NCBI RefSeq assembly: GCF_016009175.1
Contig: NZ_JADUCM010000024.1
Location: 1-64,000, forward strand
Reading direction: 5' to 3'
DNA length: 64,000 nucleotides
DNA from: Pseudomonas alkylphenolica
Lineage (GTDB): Bacteria; Pseudomonadota; Gammaproteobacteria; Pseudomonadales; Pseudomonadaceae
In this document: positions 36,109 to 45,530 of the stretch, one piece after another
How positions within the stretch are numbered: position 1 is the stretch's first letter
How the letters are laid out: each line of letters starts with the position of its first letter
Notes under the pieces: model-generated
The model's input: the letters and a program-made list of their open reading frames with translations, nothing else
Told to the model about the DNA's origin: nothing
The model's database searches: none
Position numbers and translations under genes: made by a program

Positions 36109-37695
36109 TTGATCTCCACCGCTAACATCACCATGCAGTTCGGCGCCAAGCCGTTGTTCGAGAACGTCTCGGTCAAGTTCAACAACGGTAACCGTTATGG
36201 CCTGATCGGCGCCAACGGCTGCGGCAAGTCGACCTTCATGAAAATCCTCGGCAACGACCTGGAGCCTTCGGCCGGTCAGGTCATGCTCGAGCCGAACGTG
36301 CGTCTGGGCAAGCTGCGCCAGGACCAGTTCGCGTACGAAGAATTTACCGTGATCGACACCGTGATCATGGGCCACGAGGAGCTGTGGCGGGTCAAGGCCG
36401 AGCGTGATCGCATCTACTCGCTGCCGGAAATGACCGAAGAAGACGGCATGGCCGTTGCCGAACTGGAAACCGAGTTCGCCGAAATGGACGGCTACACCGC
36501 CGAGTCCCGTGCTGGCGAACTGCTGCTGGGCCTGGGTATTCCCCTGGAACAGCATTTCGGCCCGATGACCGAGGTCGCGCCAGGCTGGAAGCTGCGTGTA
36601 TTGCTGGCCCAGGCGTTGTTCTCCGACCCTGAAGTGCTGCTGCTCGACGAACCAACCAACCACCTGGATATCAACACCATCCGCTGGCTGGAAAGCATTC
36701 TCACGGCGCGTAACAGCACCATGATCATCATTTCCCACGACCGTCACTTCCTCAACAGCGTGTGCACCCACATGGCTGACCTGGACTACGGCGAGCTGCG
36801 CCTGTTCCCGGGCAACTACGATGAGTACATGACTGCCGCCACCCAGTCGCGTGAGCAGCTGCTGTCGGACAACGCCAAGAAGAAAGCCCAGATCGCCGAA
36901 CTGCAGACGTTCGTCAGCCGCTTCTCGGCCAACGCCTCGAAAGCCAAGCAGGCTACCTCCCGCGCCAAGCAGATCGACAAGATCCAGCTGGCCGAGGTCA
37001 AGCCATCGAGCCGTGTCAGCCCGTTCATCCGCTTCGAGCAGACCAAAAAGCTGCACCGTCAGGCCGTGACCATCGAAAAGCTGTCCAAAGGCTTCGAAGG
37101 CAAGACCCTGTTCCAGAACTTCAGCTTCACCGTTGAAGCCGGCGAGCGCGTAGCGATCATTGGTCCGAACGGTATCGGCAAGACCACCCTGCTGCGCACC
37201 CTGGTCGGCGAACTCACTCCAGACGCCGGTGCGGTGAAATGGACCGAAAGCGCAGAGCTGGGTTACTACGCCCAGGACCATGCCCACGACTTCGAAGACG
37301 ACGTCAGCCTGTTTGACTGGATGGGCCAGTGGACCCAGGGCGAGCAGATGATCCGTGGCACCCTGGGCCGCATGCTGTTCTCCAACGACGAGATTCTCAA
37401 GTCGGTCAAGGTGATTTCCGGTGGTGAGCAAGGCCGCATGCTGTTCGGCAAACTGATCCTGCAAAAGCCGAACGTGCTGATCATGGACGAACCGACCAAC
37501 CACCTGGACATGGAATCGATCGAGGCACTTAACCTGGCGCTGGAGAACTACCCGGGCACGCTGGTATTCGTCAGCCACGACCGTGAGTTCGTATCGTCCC
37601 TGGCCACCCGCATCATCGAGCTGAGCCCAAGCGGCGTCGTCGACTTCAGCGGCACCTACGATGACTACCTGCGCAGTCAGGGCGTCGTGGTTTAA
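36109..37695 (+). CDS. ybiT: ABC-F family ATPase YbiT
   Basis: A 528-aa soluble twin-ATPase. Walker A motifs are GANGCGKS near 36 and GPNGIGKT near 350; the Walker B/D-loop LLDEPTNHLD occurs in both halves; one signature is VISGGEQGRM in the second half. The long interdomain linker with a coiled-coil region (residues about 240-310) is the P-site tRNA interaction motif of ABC-F ribosome-associated factors. The start is TTG at 36109 after AGGA; no in-frame ATG upstream is plausible. ABC-F proteins rescue or tune stalled ribosomes; the exact role of YbiT is not settled. Confidence 0.93.
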   Translation: MISTANITMQFGAKPLFENVSVKFNNGNRYGLIGANGCGKSTFMKILGNDLEPSAGQVMLEPNVRLGKLRQDQFAYEEFTVIDTVIMGHEELWRVKAERDRIYSLPEMTEEDGMAVAELETEFAEMDGYTAESRAGELLLGLGIPLEQHFGPMTEVAPGWKLRVLLAQALFSDPEVLLLDEPTNHLDINTIRWLESILTARNSTMIIISHDRHFLNSVCTHMADLDYGELRLFPGNYDEYMTAATQSREQLLSDNAKKKAQIAELQTFVSRFSANASKAKQATSRAKQIDKIQLAEVKPSSRVSPFIRFEQTKKLHRQAVTIEKLSKGFEGKTLFQNFSFTVEAGERVAIIGPNGIGKTTLLRTLVGELTPDAGAVKWTESAELGYYAQDHAHDFEDDVSLFDWMGQWTQGEQMIRGTLGRMLFSNDEILKSVKVISGGEQGRMLFGKLILQKPNVLIMDEPTNHLDMESIEALNLALENYPGTLVFVSHDREFVSSLATRIIELSPSGVVDFSGTYDDYLRSQGVVV

Positions 37696-37714
37696 CCCGG
37701 CCATAACGTGAATG

Positions 37715-37769
37715 ATCGCCGGCAAGCCGTCCCCTACAGGTCATCTGTAGGGGACGGCTTGCCGGCGAT
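37715..37769. repeat. REP inverted pair downstream of ybiT
   Basis: Two 25-nt arms (37715-37739 and 37745-37769) are perfect reverse complements with a 5-nt loop. The arm core GGACGGCTTGCCGGCGAT matches P. putida-type REP sequences. Located 20 nt past the ybiT stop, it can act as a transcript 3' end. Confidence 0.85.
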
Positions 37770-37869
37770 GCGTCGCCATAACAGCGTTAAAATTAGTTAG
37801 CCTGCTTTCTTTTAGCCTCGCCGCCAGCGATCATGGGTGCTCTCCCACCGCCCGCCAGCGAACGAGCTC

Positions 37870-39060
37870 ATGTCCGCGTCACACCCCGCACCTGCCCACA
37901 CCGTCTCGATCACCCTGCAGATCCTGTCGATCGTCTTCTATACCTTCATTGCCTTCCTCTGCATCGGCCTGCCGATCGCGGTATTGCCCGGCTATGTGCA
38001 TGACCAGCTGGGGTTCAGTGCCGTCATCGCCGGCCTGACTATCGGCCTGCAATACCTGGCCACCTTGCTCAGCCGTCCGTTCGCCGGGCGGGTTGCTGAT
38101 GGTCAGGGCACCAAGCGCGCCATCATCTACGGGTTGATTGGCATTGCTGTTAGCGGGCTGTTGACCTGCGCCTCGGCGCTGACGGTCAGCGCGCCGCTGC
38201 TGAGCCTCTTTACCCTGCTCGCCGGGCGCGTGTTCCTCGGTATTGCCCAAGGTTTGATTGGTGTCGCCACGTTGAGCTGGGGCATCGGCGCAGTCGGTGC
38301 CGAGCACACCGCCCGGGTCATTTCATGGAACGGCATTGCCTCCTATGGCGCTATCGCCATCGGCGCGCCGGTGGGTGTGATGCTGGTCGATCAGGTCAAT
38401 TTCGCAACCCTGGGCCTGGTGCTGAGCGTGCTGGCGGTACTGGCCCTGTGGGTGATTCGCAACAAGCCGTCGATGCCGGTGGTGCGCGGTGAACGCCTGC
38501 CGTTCTGGGCGGCGTTTGCGCGGGTTGCGCCTTGCGGCGCAGGCCTGACCCTGGCCTCGATCGGCTATGGCACCCTGACCACGTTTGTCACCCTGTTTTA
38601 CCTGGAGCAAGGCTGGACCGGCGCGGCCTGGTGCCTGAGTGCGTTTGGTCTGTGTTTCATTCTCTCGCGGCTGTTGTTCGTCAACGCCGTCAATCGCTTC
38701 GGCGGCTATCAGGTCGCGATTGTCTGCATGACAACCGAAGCCCTGGGCCTGGCGCTGTTGTGGCTGGCGCCGAGCCCCGTGTTGGCGTTGGTCGGTGCCG
38801 GGCTGACAGGCTTCGGCTTGTCGCTGGTGTACCCGGCGCTGGGGGTGGAGGCCATCAAGCAGGTGCCCGTGTCCAGCCGAGGCGCGGGTCTTGGCGCCTA
38901 CGCGGTGTTTTTCGACCTGGCCCTGGCCATTGCCGGCCCCTTGATGGGTGCTGTCGCCCTGCACCTGGGCTACGCCTGGATCTTCTGCATCGCCGCCCTG
39001 TTGTCATTGGCCGGCGTCGGCCTGACTCTGCTGCTGTCGCGTCGGGCGCAGCATTATTGA
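37870..39060 (+). CDS. MFS transporter, YhhS/YfcJ family
   Basis: A 396-aa 12-TM major facilitator. FCIGLPIAVLPGYVHDQLGFSAVIAGLTIGLQYLATLLSRPFAGR near the N-terminus and LTGFGLSLVYPALGVEAIKQVP in the second half are typical of the YhhS-type exporters (arabinose/xenobiotic efflux). ATG 37870 is used. The stop overlaps the stop region of the convergent hydrolase by 7 nt. Confidence 0.88.
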   Translation: MSASHPAPAHTVSITLQILSIVFYTFIAFLCIGLPIAVLPGYVHDQLGFSAVIAGLTIGLQYLATLLSRPFAGRVADGQGTKRAIIYGLIGIAVSGLLTCASALTVSAPLLSLFTLLAGRVFLGIAQGLIGVATLSWGIGAVGAEHTARVISWNGIASYGAIAIGAPVGVMLVDQVNFATLGLVLSVLAVLALWVIRNKPSMPVVRGERLPFWAAFARVAPCGAGLTLASIGYGTLTTFVTLFYLEQGWTGAAWCLSAFGLCFILSRLLFVNAVNRFGGYQVAIVCMTTEALGLALLWLAPSPVLALVGAGLTGFGLSLVYPALGVEAIKQVPVSSRGAGLGAYAVFFDLALAIAGPLMGAVALHLGYAWIFCIAALLSLAGVGLTLLLSRRAQHY

Positions 39061-40085
39061 TTAGCAGTGTTGAGCCCCGCGCGCCCGGGATGCTTGAGTG
39101 TGCGGTTGAAAAAGTGCGCGGCTTCGCTTTGCAGTGACAGATGAATGCCTTCGCGGTCGACGCCTTCCGGATCGTTGCACAATGCAGCCATGTGCTCGCG
39201 TTGCTCATCGTCACACGGCGCCATGAACACGAAATGCCCGGCACCCGCCAGCAGCCGGTAGTTGGGAGTCACTGGCAGTTTGCGCGCCAGGGCCTGGGCA
39301 TTCTTGTCGATCGCCAGCAACTGGTCGTTGTCGCCGCTGTAGATCAACGCGGGCACCTTTACATGGGCCAGTGCCTGGCGACCGAACATCAGGCTCAGCG
39401 GCGCCATCAGCAGCAATGCATGAATTCGCGGGTCGGCTTCGGCGCCCAGGTCGTCACGGTCGGCGATCAGCACGCCCTGGGTCTTGCAGGCATCAGCGTC
39501 CTGAGGGCGTTCCTCGCAGTAGCGGCGCAAGCGCTCAAGATCAGGCTCTGCACCGGAAAGGATCAGCGCGGTTTCGCCACCGGCCGAGTAGCCGATCATA
39601 CCCACCTGCTTGCCGTCGACATAGGGTGACAGCAGCGGATCGGCAAGGCTTGCGGTAATTGCCGCACTGATCTGCAGCGGCCGCCCATAAAGATTGCTCA
39701 AGGTGCCCAGGCGGCTATGGTCGTGGGCGTTGTCGCCGGGGTGAGTGACTGCCACCACAATAAAACCGCGGCGCGCCAGTGCAGTGGCGAGGTCATGCAG
39801 AGCAAGGGGGGTGCCGGTGTTGCCATGCGAAAGCATCAGCAACGGATAGCGGCCAATGGCGATCGGTGCACCGGCAACCGCATCGACCCGATAGCCGTCA
39901 ATGCGGCTGCTGCGCTCCGGGCCACTGGAAGGATAGAAGGCCAATGCCTGGACCGGGCGCGCATCCAGCGGGTCGGCGAACTCCATGTGGTGCAGGCCGA
40001 CACTCCAGTGCTGTGCGGGCTCTGCGTGCACCACACTGACCATACCCAGCCAGCACATTATCCAGAACGCCGCCAATTTGCGCAT
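39054..40085 (-). CDS. Secreted alpha/beta hydrolase (dienelactone hydrolase-like)
   Basis: A 343-aa protein with a signal peptide (cleavage after VVHA). The alpha/beta-hydrolase core has the oxyanion segment LMLSHGNTG, the nucleophile elbow GYSAGG, a late Asp in YSGDNDQLL and the catalytic His in GAGHFVFMAP. Likely a periplasmic esterase or lipase-like enzyme related to platelet-activating-factor acetylhydrolase-type proteins; the substrate is unknown. Confidence 0.85.
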   Translation of the reverse strand: MRKLAAFWIMCWLGMVSVVHAEPAQHWSVGLHHMEFADPLDARPVQALAFYPSSGPERSSRIDGYRVDAVAGAPIAIGRYPLLMLSHGNTGTPLALHDLATALARRGFIVVAVTHPGDNAHDHSRLGTLSNLYGRPLQISAAITASLADPLLSPYVDGKQVGMIGYSAGGETALILSGAEPDLERLRRYCEERPQDADACKTQGVLIADRDDLGAEADPRIHALLLMAPLSLMFGRQALAHVKVPALIYSGDNDQLLAIDKNAQALARKLPVTPNYRLLAGAGHFVFMAPCDDEQREHMAALCNDPEGVDREGIHLSLQSEAAHFFNRTLKHPGRAGLNTANQ

Positions 40086-40174
40086 TTTGCCTTCACCCTG
40101 CCCGGCTGATGATCTACCGGGTACCGGTCAAGCATAGAGCGCGCCAATGCGCCGCGGATGAAAGCTCAATGAAA

Positions 40175-40207
40175 AAACCGACAGCAGACATCGCCTGCTG
40201 TCGGTTT
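40175..40207 (-). terminator. Intrinsic terminator of azoR
   Basis: AAACCGACAGCAG (40175-40187) and CTGCTGTCGGTTT (40195-40207) form a 13-bp stem. Read on the minus strand it is followed by a run of T, 20 nt after the azoR stop codon. Confidence 0.85.
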
Positions 40208-40226
40208 CGGTCACGCTATCGGGCGC

Positions 40227-40838
40227 TTAAGCTGCGGCGAACAACTCGGTGCTGATATGCGCCTGGGCAGCACTCATGGCGTTGCTGCGGTGCTCGTCAC
40301 CGTAGGCCAGGCCATGGGCGCGGACGATTTCAAGATCAGTGACACCGATGAAGCCGAGGAACACCTTGAGGAATTCTTCATGGCCGACACCGGTCGGCTG
40401 GCCCGCGTGCAGACCACCGGCGGTGGACACCAGGATTACCTTCTTGTCGCCACACAGGCCTTCAGGGCCGGCTTCGGTGTAGCGGAACGTCTTGCCGGCT
40501 ACGGCGACGCGGTCGATCCAGGCCTTGAGTTGGGTCGGGATGGTGAAGTTGTACATCGGTGCGCCAATCACCACGGCGTCAGCATCGAGGAACTCCTGCA
40601 GAGTTTCGCTGCTCAGCGCGGCTTCGTGTTGCTGGGCGGCGTCGCGCAACGCTTCCGGCGTGCCAGCGGCAACCAGGGTGGCGGCCGAGAAGTGGCTGAT
40701 TGCGTCGCTTGCCAGGTCGCGGTAAACAACTTCCAGCGAGGGATCGGCAGCCTTCCAGGCCTCAACCACGCTGCGGCTCAGCTGGCGAGAGGCGGAGTTG
40801 TCGCCCAGGATGCTCGAATCGATATGCAACAGTTTCAT
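40227..40838 (-). CDS. azoR: FMN-dependent NADH-azoreductase
   Basis: A 203-aa flavodoxin-fold oxidoreductase with MKLLHIDSSILGDNSASRQLS at the N-terminus (FMN phosphate loop), the FMN-contact segment GAPMYNFTIPTQLKAWIDRV and STAGGLH. AzoR reduces azo dyes and quinones by two-electron NADH-dependent steps. It is divergent from the LysR-type gene at 40955, which probably regulates it. Confidence 0.93.
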   Translation of the reverse strand: MKLLHIDSSILGDNSASRQLSRSVVEAWKAADPSLEVVYRDLASDAISHFSAATLVAAGTPEALRDAAQQHEAALSSETLQEFLDADAVVIGAPMYNFTIPTQLKAWIDRVAVAGKTFRYTEAGPEGLCGDKKVILVSTAGGLHAGQPTGVGHEEFLKVFLGFIGVTDLEIVRAHGLAYGDEHRSNAMSAAQAHISTELFAAA

Positions 40839-40935
40839 GGTTCTCTCCTGAATGAAGACCGCGTCTGGGCGATCACAATGGAGACAATCCTACTTGAGTG
40901 ACCAATAGCTGATAAGTCAGCAAATTTGCGTTAGT

Positions 40936-40955
40936 TTGTCCTACTGACAGGACAA
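40936..40955. promoter_or_regulatory. Inverted repeat operator between azoR and lysR
   Basis: TTGTCCT (40936-40942) and AGGACAA (40949-40955) form a 7-bp dyad around 6 nt. It touches the first possible ATG of the LysR gene, suggesting autoregulation, and lies about 100 nt upstream of azoR. Confidence 0.45.
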
Positions 40956-41875
40956 TGGTGAACACCATGCAAGACCTCAACGACCTCTTCTACTTCGCCC
41001 GCGTGGTCGAAGCCGGCGGTTTTGCTGCCGCCGGACGCCTGCTCGGGATCCCCAAATCGCGGTTGTCGCGGCGCATTGCCGAGCTGGAAGAACGACTCGG
41101 CACACGCCTGCTGCAACGTACCACCCGCCAGCTCAAATTGACGGCAGTGGGCGAACGTTACCTGCGTCATTGCCAGGCGATGCTGCTGGAGGCGGAAATG
41201 GCCGACGAGGCAGTTGCCAGCATGACCAGCGAGCCGCGCGGGCGGCTGCGCGTCTCCTGCCCGGTAGGCTTGGCCCATACCCTGCTGCCACAAGTGATCA
41301 GCAGCTTTCTCAGTCTGTATCCCCAGGTGCAACTGGACATGGTGCTGCTCAATCGCCGGGTCGACCTGATTACTGAAGGCATCGATGTTGCCCTGCGGGT
41401 ACGCGACCTGGGCGATGAAGACCCGGCGCTGGTCACGCGCCGTCTACGCCAGGCCCAGATGTACCTGGTTGCGTCGCCCGAGTTTGCTGCCACTCACGCC
41501 CCGCGTACGCCTGATGAGCTCAGCGGCCTGCCCATGCTCGGTGCCGTGGACGCCGACCGCCTGGTCCATCTGCGCCTGCTCGACCAGCGTGGCCACAAAC
41601 ACGAACTGGCCATGGAGGCGCGCCTGGCCATTGACGATTTTGTCGTGCGCAAGGAGGCTGCCATCGCCGGGCTGGGCTTCACCGCCCTGCCGATCATGCA
41701 CTGTGAAGCTGAGTTGGCTCGTGGCACGCTGGTACGGCTACTGCCAGACTGGTCGCTGCCTGGCGGTTACCTGCAGGCCGTCTACCCTCACCGGCGCGGT
41801 CTGTTGCCAGCCGTGCGGGTATGGATCGACCATCTGGTGGCAGCGTTTGCAGAGTGTGGGGAGCGATATGTCTGA
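40955..41875 (+). CDS. LysR-type transcriptional regulator
   Basis: A 306-aa LTTR with an N-terminal winged helix-turn-helix (FAAAGRLLGIPKSRLSRRIAELEERLGTRLLQRTTR) and a LysR substrate-binding domain. The start could be ATG 40955, GTG 40958 or ATG 40967; the AGGA at 40949-40952 fits GTG 40958 best by spacing, and family homology begins at the 40967 Met. Divergence from azoR suggests it controls quinone/azo-compound response. Confidence 0.9.
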   Translation: MVNTMQDLNDLFYFARVVEAGGFAAAGRLLGIPKSRLSRRIAELEERLGTRLLQRTTRQLKLTAVGERYLRHCQAMLLEAEMADEAVASMTSEPRGRLRVSCPVGLAHTLLPQVISSFLSLYPQVQLDMVLLNRRVDLITEGIDVALRVRDLGDEDPALVTRRLRQAQMYLVASPEFAATHAPRTPDELSGLPMLGAVDADRLVHLRLLDQRGHKHELAMEARLAIDDFVVRKEAAIAGLGFTALPIMHCEAELARGTLVRLLPDWSLPGGYLQAVYPHRRGLLPAVRVWIDHLVAAFAECGERYV

Positions 41876-42227
41876 GCGGCGCATGAGTGAAGAGCAGGTA
41901 GCGCAGTTCTGTTTGAGCCTGCCCGGCGCACGGGAAGATTACAAATGGGGCGGCATCCGGGTGTTCTCGGTTGCCGGCAACAAAATGTTCGCGGTAATGG
42001 ATCTGGCCGGTGCGGGGGTGTCGTTCAAAGTCGACAGCGAGCTGTTTCTTGGCTACGTCGACCGCCCCGGCGTACGCCCTGCCCCGTACCTGGCGCGGGC
42101 GCACTGGATCAGCGTGGCGCGCCCCTACTGCATGGGCCGCGATGAGCTCTGCGACCTGCTGCAACGCTCCCACCAACTGGTGGTTCGGCGCTTGCCCAAG
42201 CGCCTGCAACCGGGCCTGCTTATCTGA
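41868..42227 (+). CDS. MmcQ/YjbR family protein
   Basis: A 119-aa protein of the MmcQ/YjbR (CyaY-like fold) family: VAQFCLSLPGAREDYKWGGIRVFSVAGNKMFAVM and C-terminal SHQLVVRRLPKRLQP. Proposed to bind DNA, but function is not settled. It overlaps the LysR gene by 8 nt (GGGGAG ahead of ATG 41868), implying co-translation, and converges with the DUF1294 gene with 8-nt overlap. Confidence 0.87.
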   Translation: MSERRMSEEQVAQFCLSLPGAREDYKWGGIRVFSVAGNKMFAVMDLAGAGVSFKVDSELFLGYVDRPGVRPAPYLARAHWISVARPYCMGRDELCDLLQRSHQLVVRRLPKRLQPGLLI

Positions 42228-42660
42228 GCAGCGGCCCCAAGGCACTGCCCAGCCAATGACCGCCGAGCACCAGCTGGTCGACCCAGAATACCTGGTGCAA
42301 AGCCACAATGGCCCAGAAGCTCAGCTGAAACGACACTTTGCGGGTTTTATGCCGATACAGCTGCTGGGCCACCAGCGCACCGGGCCAGCCGCCACACAGC
42401 TCGCAGGCGTGCAGGACCTTTTCCGGCGTGCGCCAGCCCTGGTGGCGGGCCTGTTGTTTGTCACGCCAATACAGCGCTACGCATACCAGGCTCACGACGG
42501 GGTACATCACTGCAGGCAGCCAGGACTGGCCGCTGACGAGCATCTGAACAGCGCCCGCAAATGGCAGCAGGCACAAGCCTGCGAACACCAGCAATTTGCT
42601 GCGCAGGTGCTGAATTGCACCGCTGTTGCTCGCCGCGCGCTGCGCAGATGCCCTACTCAT
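42220..42660 (-). CDS. DUF1294 membrane protein
   Basis: A 146-aa protein with three to four hydrophobic helices and the DUF1294 motif YWRDKQQARHQGWRTPEKVLHACELCGGWPGALVAQQLYRHKT. A basic N-terminal tail precedes the first helix. Function unknown. ATG 42660 is preferred over 42690 because the longer frame overlaps the uppP coding end. Confidence 0.85.
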   Translation of the reverse strand: MSRASAQRAASNSGAIQHLRSKLLVFAGLCLLPFAGAVQMLVSGQSWLPAVMYPVVSLVCVALYWRDKQQARHQGWRTPEKVLHACELCGGWPGALVAQQLYRHKTRKVSFQLSFWAIVALHQVFWVDQLVLGGHWLGSALGPLLR

Positions 42661-42664
42661 CGAT

Positions 42665-43495
42665 TCAGCCTTGCGCCGTAGCCCAGTCAACCCAACCGAA
42701 CTGCCAGGTCGCGAGAATGATCAGGCCGAACACGATGCGATACCAGGCGAACATGGCGTAGCTGTGGTTGGCAATGAAGCGCAGCAAACCGCGCACTGCG
42801 ATCATGGCGAAAATGAACGAAACCACAAAACCGATGGCAAACACCGGGAAATCGTCAGGCTGGAACAGGTGGCGGTATTTATAGCCAGAGTACACCGCAG
42901 CACCGACCATGGTCGGCATGGCCAGGAAGAACGAGAACTCAGTGGCCGCTTTACGCGACAGCCCGAACAGCAAACCGCCGATGATGGTCGAGCCGGAGCG
43001 CGACGTACCCGGGATCATTGCCAGGCACTGTGCACAGCCGATCTTCAGGGCGTCGGTCCAGCGCATGTCGTCCACCTGATCAACCTTGATCACATGCTGG
43101 CGGCGCTCGGCCCACAACATGATCACGCCGCCCACTACCAGCGCGACCGCGACGGTGATGGGGTTGAACAGGTATTCATGGATCACATCGGCAAACAACA
43201 CGCCCAGCACTACCGCCGGTATGAACGCGATCAACAGGTTGGTGGTAAAGCGCTGTGCCTCACGCTGCTTGGGCAAGCCCACGACAACATCGATGATCTT
43301 GCGCCGAAACTCCCACACCACCGCCAGGATCGCACCCAGCTGAATGATGATGTTGAAGGCCATGGCCCGCTCGCCACCGAAGTTGATCAGGTCAGCGACA
43401 ATGATCTGGTGACCCGTGCTGGAGATCGGCAAGAATTCGGTCAAGCCTTCGACAATACCCAGTATGACGGCCTGCAAGCCTGTCCAAAGATCCAT
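42665..43495 (-). CDS. uppP: Undecaprenyl-diphosphatase UppP (BacA)
   Basis: A 276-aa polytopic inner-membrane phosphatase that recycles the C55 lipid carrier for peptidoglycan and O-antigen synthesis. The active-site motifs are GLTEFLPISSTGH near 20-32 and IPGTSRSGSTIIGGLLFG near 170. ATG 43495 matches the family start MDLWTGLQAVILG; the long N-terminal frame to 43606 is not conserved-looking. DUF1294 follows 4 nt downstream on the same strand. Confidence 0.95.
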   Translation of the reverse strand: MDLWTGLQAVILGIVEGLTEFLPISSTGHQIIVADLINFGGERAMAFNIIIQLGAILAVVWEFRRKIIDVVVGLPKQREAQRFTTNLLIAFIPAVVLGVLFADVIHEYLFNPITVAVALVVGGVIMLWAERRQHVIKVDQVDDMRWTDALKIGCAQCLAMIPGTSRSGSTIIGGLLFGLSRKAATEFSFFLAMPTMVGAAVYSGYKYRHLFQPDDFPVFAIGFVVSFIFAMIAVRGLLRFIANHSYAMFAWYRIVFGLIILATWQFGWVDWATAQG

Positions 43496-43794
43496 TATTT
43501 CCCCACGCAGCAATGCCCAAGGCATGCCCTTTTCTAGTTTGAATAAGCCAAAGGCGATTCGAGTAACCGGTTGTTGTACAGCGGCTGTCGGTCGCAATTT
43601 CGACAAAAAAGTGCTGCCACCCTTCAGGTTTGTCGCGACCGGGCCGAAATCCTATCAGACCTCCGGTGTAAACGCTGCTGCTCAGCGCTACACATCTTGG
43701 CAGAAACAGCCTTTAGGCTTTGGTCGAGTGGGTGGTTGGACAAAAGCATGCTGGGATGTACCTGACAATAAAAAGAATCCGGGGTGAGCGTTGC
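43496..43794. other. Intergenic region between uppP and the chemoreceptor
   Basis: About 300 nt containing the divergent promoters of uppP and the chemoreceptor. No ORF of interest is seen. AATAAAAAGAA at 43767-43777 fits the AANAANAA catabolite-activity pattern 20 nt upstream of the receptor ATG. Confidence 0.4.
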
Positions 43795-45429
43795 ATGAAG
43801 ACTCTACGAAGCATGTCGATCAGCCGTCGTTTGTGGCTGATTCTGGTGGTGGCCGTGGTAATGCTGCTGACCTTGGGCCTGTTGATGCTCAGGCAGATCC
43901 ACGGTGACCTGTACCAGGCCAAAGCGCAGAAAACCCGGCATGTGGTAGAAACGGCCGCCGGCGTACTGGCCTACTACCAGGGCCTTGAGGCCGCCGGCAC
44001 CCTGAGCCGCGAAGCGGCGCAACAGCAAGCCTTGAGCGTGGTGCGCGGCCTGCGTTATGACCAGAACGACTACTTCTGGATCAATGACCTGGGGCCCACG
44101 ATGATCATGCACCCGGCCAACCCCAAGCTCGACGGTCAGGATCTGTCTGCCGTACGCGACCCGGACGGTTTTGCCGTGTTCAACGAGATGGTTGCACTGG
44201 CCAAGGCCGAGGGCGCCGGCAACATTGGCTACCGCTGGCCCAAGCCAGGTGCCAGCGACCCGGTGGAAAAGACGTCCTACATTCAGTTGTTCAAGCCCTG
44301 GGGCTGGATCATCGGTTCAGGCGTGTATATCGACGACATGCAGGCCGAGTTCATGCGCCAATTGCGCGACGCCTCATTGCTGGGGCTGGGCATTGCGCTG
44401 GTCATGACCCTGCTGGTGGTGTTGATTGCACGCAGTATCTCCCGGCCGTTGCAGGATGCCGTGCACGCGATGGCCATGATTGCCAGTGGCGACAGTGACC
44501 TGACCCGCCGTCTGGACACCCATGGTCACGATGAGGTCACCCAGCTTGGCGAACACTTCAACCGCTTCACCGGCAGGTTGCAGGGCGTGATCGGCCAGTT
44601 GCAGGGCGCGGCCCATGCCCTGGGGCAGTCGGCGCTGGATGTCAGCAGCAATGCCAACCAGGCTCAGCAGCGCAGCGAGCAGCAATCGCAACAGATGGAG
44701 CAAGTGGCAACGGCAATCAACGAAGTGACCTACGCGGTGCAGGACGTGGCCAGGAATGCCGAGCAAGCCTCGACAGAAATGCACGATGCCCAGCAGCGTG
44801 CCCAGCAGGGCCAGCACAGTATTCACGGCAGCCTGCAACAGATCGATCAGTTGTCGGGCACTATCGATGAAGCCGTCAAAGTGATCCAGACCCTGGCCAG
44901 CCAGAGCACGCGCATTGGCAGCGTGCTGGAAGTGATCCGCTCAATTGCCGAACAGACCAACCTGTTGGCACTCAACGCGGCCATCGAAGCGGCACGCGCC
45001 GGTGAACAAGGCCGGGGCTTTGCCGTGGTTGCCGACGAGGTGCGCCTGCTGGCGCAGCGCACCCAGCAATCAACGGCTGAAATCCAGTCGATGATCGAGC
45101 ACCTGCAGGGTCAGTCCGAAGCCGCGGTAAAAGCCATCGACGCCAGCAGCGAAGCCTCGCGCCAGACCATTGCCCAGGCCAGTGAAGCCGGTGTCAGCCT
45201 TGACGCCATCAGCCAGGCCCTGCACAACCTCACGGCGCTGAACGCCTCGATCGCCAGCGCCACCTTGCAGCAGTCCCATGTGGTCGAGGAGATCAACCGC
45301 AATGTCACCGATACCGCCGACCTGTCGCGCCAGACGGCAACTGCCGCGCTGCAGTCGAGCAGTGCCGGTGCGGCGTTGAATCAGTTGCGTGAGCAACTGG
45401 ACAGCTTGCTCGGGCAATTCCGCGTCTAG
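43795..45429 (+). CDS. Methyl-accepting chemotaxis protein with sCache_2 ligand domain
   Basis: A 544-aa chemoreceptor. TM1 at about 14-34, a periplasmic single-Cache domain (RYDQNDYFWINDLGPTMIMHP and PWGWIIGSGVYIDDM) at about 35-185, TM2 near 190-212, HAMP, then a signalling domain ending in the hairpin EQTNLLALNAAIEAARAGEQGRGFAVVADEVR. sCache_2 receptors in Pseudomonas bind small organic acids; the ligand here is unknown. ATG 43795 starts a short basic tail before TM1. Confidence 0.93.
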   Translation: MKTLRSMSISRRLWLILVVAVVMLLTLGLLMLRQIHGDLYQAKAQKTRHVVETAAGVLAYYQGLEAAGTLSREAAQQQALSVVRGLRYDQNDYFWINDLGPTMIMHPANPKLDGQDLSAVRDPDGFAVFNEMVALAKAEGAGNIGYRWPKPGASDPVEKTSYIQLFKPWGWIIGSGVYIDDMQAEFMRQLRDASLLGLGIALVMTLLVVLIARSISRPLQDAVHAMAMIASGDSDLTRRLDTHGHDEVTQLGEHFNRFTGRLQGVIGQLQGAAHALGQSALDVSSNANQAQQRSEQQSQQMEQVATAINEVTYAVQDVARNAEQASTEMHDAQQRAQQGQHSIHGSLQQIDQLSGTIDEAVKVIQTLASQSTRIGSVLEVIRSIAEQTNLLALNAAIEAARAGEQGRGFAVVADEVRLLAQRTQQSTAEIQSMIEHLQGQSEAAVKAIDASSEASRQTIAQASEAGVSLDAISQALHNLTALNASIASATLQQSHVVEEINRNVTDTADLSRQTATAALQSSSAGAALNQLREQLDSLLGQFRV

Positions 45430-45530
45430 CTCTCCCCCAGGGGGCTGCCTGGCGGCCCCTTGCAAACTACGCATCCAGCGTGGCACGAGGTACAATCCCC
45501 GCCCTTTCCCGAACCTGCCTAGGAACGCCG

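Noticed and set aside
36073..37725. 550-aa minus-strand open frame opposite ybiT
   Set aside because: It mirrors the whole YbiT gene and shows the repetitive Val/Gln/Gly-rich composition of antisense frames in GC-rich DNA.
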